The position numbers and the translations under genes were made by a program. Positions 62,212-64,000 of a stretch of 64,000 nucleotides of DNA are shown here, piece by piece; position 1 is the first letter of the stretch; each line of letters starts with the position of its first letter. The DNA comes from Arachis hypogaea (Eukaryota; Streptophyta; Magnoliopsida; Fabales; Fabaceae). The notes beneath the pieces were generated by a model that was not told the DNA's origin, searched no databases, and saw only the letters and a list, made by a program, of their open reading frames with translations. Where the stretch lies: positions 89,136,626-89,200,625 of the forward strand of contig NC_092048.1 in the NCBI RefSeq assembly GCF_003086295.3. The letters are read 5' to 3'.

Positions 62212-63359
62212 ATGGCACCTAAGGCCAGAGAAACCTCAAGAAAGAGGAAAGGGAAGGTAATTGCTTCCACCTCTGAGCCATGGGAGATGGAGAGATTCAT
62301 CTCAAAGGTCCATCAAGACCACTTTTATGAAGTTGTGGCCAAGAAGAAAGTGATCCCTGAGGTTCCTTTCAAGCTCAAAAAGAATGAGTATCCGGAGATC
62401 CGACTTGAGATCCAAAGAAGAGGTTGGGAAGTTCTCACCAACATTCAACAAGTCGGGATCCTAATGGTTCAAGAGTTCTATGCAAACGCATGGATCACTA
62501 GGAACCATGATCAAGTGTGAACCCGAATCCAAAGCATTGGCTTACCATGGTTCGGGGGAAATACTTAGATTTCATTCCGAAAAATGTAAGGCTGGCGTTC
62601 AACTTGCCAATGATGGAAGAGAACGCACACCCCTACACAAGAAGGGTCAACTTTGATCAAAGGTTGGACCAAGTCCTCATAGACATATGTGAGGAATGAG
62701 CTCAATGGAAAATTGACTCAAGAGGCAAGCCGGTTCAACTAAGAAGGCATGACCTCAAACCAGTGGCTAGGGGATGGTTAGAGTTCATTCAACGCTCAAT
62801 CATTCCTACTAGTAACCGGTCTGAAGTAACTATAGACCGGGCCATCATGATCCATAGTATCATGATTGGAGAAGAGGTGGAAGTTCATGAGATTATACCT
62901 CAAGAACTTTACAAGGTGGCTGACAAGTCCTCCACTTGGGCAAGGTTAGCCTTTCCTCACCTCATATGCCACCTCTGCAATTCGGCTGGAATTGACATAG
63001 AGGGAGACATCCTCATTGAAGAGGATAAGCCCATCACTAAGAAAAGGATGGAGCAAACAAGAGATCATGGACCTCAACAAGAGTATGAGGAAATTCCTTA
63101 CCATGAAATCCCTGAGATGCCTCAGGGGATGCACTTTCCTCCACAGAACTATTGGGAGCAAATCAACACTTCCCTAGGAGAATTAAGTTCTAATATGGGA
63201 CAACTAAGGGTGGAGCACCAAGAGCATTCCATCATCCTCCATGAAATTAGAGAAGATCAAAGAGCTATGAGGAAGGAGCAACAAAGGCAAAGAAGAGACA
63301 TAAAGGAGCTCAAAAGCACCATTGGTTCTTCAAGAAGAGGAAAATGCCACCCTCACTAA
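62212..63359 (+). pseudogene. Element E ORF3: putative plant transposon protein type
   Basis: ATG 62212 (MAPKARETSRKRKGKV). Blocks FKLKKNEYPEIRLEIQRRGW and MVQEFYANAW precede a frameshift at about 62515. The new frame (open from 62517) has MVRGKYLDF and LPMMEENAHPYTRRV, then TGA at 62697-62699, after which the same frame resumes KPVARGWLEFIQRSIIPTSN, IMIGEEVEVHEIIP and a C-terminal coiled coil (QRRDIKELKS). Homologous to A ORF3 along its length. Function unknown. Confidence 0.8.
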
Positions 63360-64000
63360 GGTGGACTCATTCCTTAATCTCCTTGTCTATTTATTTTCTG
63401 TTTTCGGTTTCCATGCTTCATGTTTAATTATGTTTGTGTCTTTACTATATGATCATTAGTGTCTAAGTGTCTATGCCTTAAAGTTAAGAATATGAATCCA
63501 TCACCTCTCTTAAATGAAAACTGTTCTAAAAACAAAAGAACAAGAAGTACATGGTTTCGAGTTCATCCTTGAAACTAGTTTAATTATTTTGATGTGGTGG
63601 CAACACTTTTTGTTTTCTGAATGAATGCTTGAACAGTGCATATGTCTTTTGAATTTGTTGTTTATGAATGTTAAATATATTGGCTCTTGAAAGAATGATG
63701 AAAAAAGAGAAATGTTATTTGATAATCTGAAAAATCATAAAAATAATTCTTGAAGCAAGAAAAAGCAGTGAATACAAAAGCTTGCAGAAAAAAAAAGAGA
63801 AAAGAAAAATGGCGAAAAAAAAGAAAAAGCAAGCAGAAAAAGCCAAAAGCTCTTTAAACCAAAAGGCAAGAGCAAAAAGCCAATAGCCCTTAAAACCAAA
63901 AGGTAAGGGTAATAAAAAAGATCCAAGGCTTTGAGCATCAGTGGATACGAGGGCCTAAAGGAATAAAATCCTGGCCTAAGCGGCTAAACCAAGCTGTCCC
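63360..64000 (+). other. Element E 3' noncoding region (partial)
   Basis: Matches A 23040-23400 (gtggtggcaac, tgaatgaatgcttgaacag, agccaatagcccttaaaacc). A short duplication of the agccaa(a/t)agc...aaccaaaagg segment lies at 63839-63905. No ORF. Confidence 0.7.

Larger units (their letters stand above)
28322..64000 (+). mobile_element. Element F: degraded Athila-like retrotransposon, split by G and E (partial)
   Basis: 5' LTR begins TGCTAGGGCATC at 28322, is cut by G after 28574 and resumes at 51557, ending at 53291 (1988 bp in total). A tRNA-Asp-type primer site and a gag-protease region with many stops follow, until E interrupts at 55805. The remainder lies beyond E and the window. The number of disabling mutations makes F the most decayed element here. 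Confidence 0.8.
55805..64000 (+). mobile_element. Element E: gag-protease-only Athila-like retrotransposon (partial)
   Basis: 5' LTR, primer site, leader, a gag-protease ORF, post-ORF hairpin, palindrome cluster, ORF3 and 3' noncoding region; the 3' LTR is beyond 64000. RT, RNase H and integrase are absent: the protease ORF runs straight to a stop followed by the hairpin that in A follows pol. Left flank ttgtt (55800-55804) is the presumed target duplication. Probably mobilised by an autonomous A-like relative. Confidence 0.87.

Noticed and set aside
1..64000. Host genes, tRNA or rRNA genes
   Set aside because: No complete tRNA, rRNA or non-transposon protein domain recognised on either strand; all long ORFs fall inside bounded retroelements.

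Overview
This window is plant heterochromatin: every kilobase I can interpret belongs to a stack of nested LTR retrotransposons of the Ty3/gypsy (Metaviridae) class, and I found no host gene. Evidence for a plant: Athila-type and Tat-type gag-PR-RT-RNaseH-INT genes without chromodomains, primer binding sites resembling plant tRNA-Asp, long TG...CA LTRs and 5-bp target duplications. The LTR start TGATGAGCGGATA and the many ctggcgttnaacgccag motifs suggest a legume, most likely peanut (Arachis). The genus call is from memory of such repeats, not from a search.

Layout, named here by letter. D (minus, 1-2376, enters from the left) sits in C (minus, 2377-27429). C also contains A (plus, 3041-25463, target duplication ATTTG), which contains B (minus, 9775-19674, duplication GTGGC, inside the A integrase gene). 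C sits in I (minus, an internal gag-protease fragment, 27430-28321). I is also interrupted by F (plus, from 28322 past the right edge). The F 5' LTR is split by G (plus, 28575-51551, duplication GAAGG). G is a Tat-type element whose pol is split by H (plus, 31417-43515). The F protease region is then interrupted by E (plus, 55805 past 64000). Two chains are four deep: I>C>A>B and I>F>G>H. Approximate LTR divergence counted by eye (A about 3.7%, B about 1.7%, G about 2.4%, H about 0.6%) agrees with this order.

H and A carry full gag-pol plus a third ORF downstream (Athila ORF3 / putative plant transposon protein type). B has no gag or pol at all, only two ORFs, yet shares the H-type polypurine tract, 3' noncoding region and ORF3. 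E has gag and protease but no RT, RNaseH or integrase. G is Tat-type, with an extra RNase H, a 110-bp tandem array and an antisense gene between pol and the 3' LTR. All coding regions carry stops or frameshifts except the two B ORFs, which are open.

The most interesting signals are noncoding. (1) A hairpin with an invariant G(A/G)GGAC loop core and variable but still complementary arms lies just upstream of a polypurine-tract-like block at seven places in A, B, E and H. It is found both next to the 3' LTR and at a second internal site beside ORF3. (2) A second hairpin (GGG-AG(G/A)CAA-CCC) follows the stop of the last 5' ORF in A, B, E and H, including elements that have lost pol. (3) Each family carries its own dense cluster of short CpG palindromes, usually one cluster in the LTR and another just after the second hairpin. 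The sequences are unrelated between families but the positions match. Together these look like a conserved cis-acting architecture of Athila-like elements that I cannot match to a named system.
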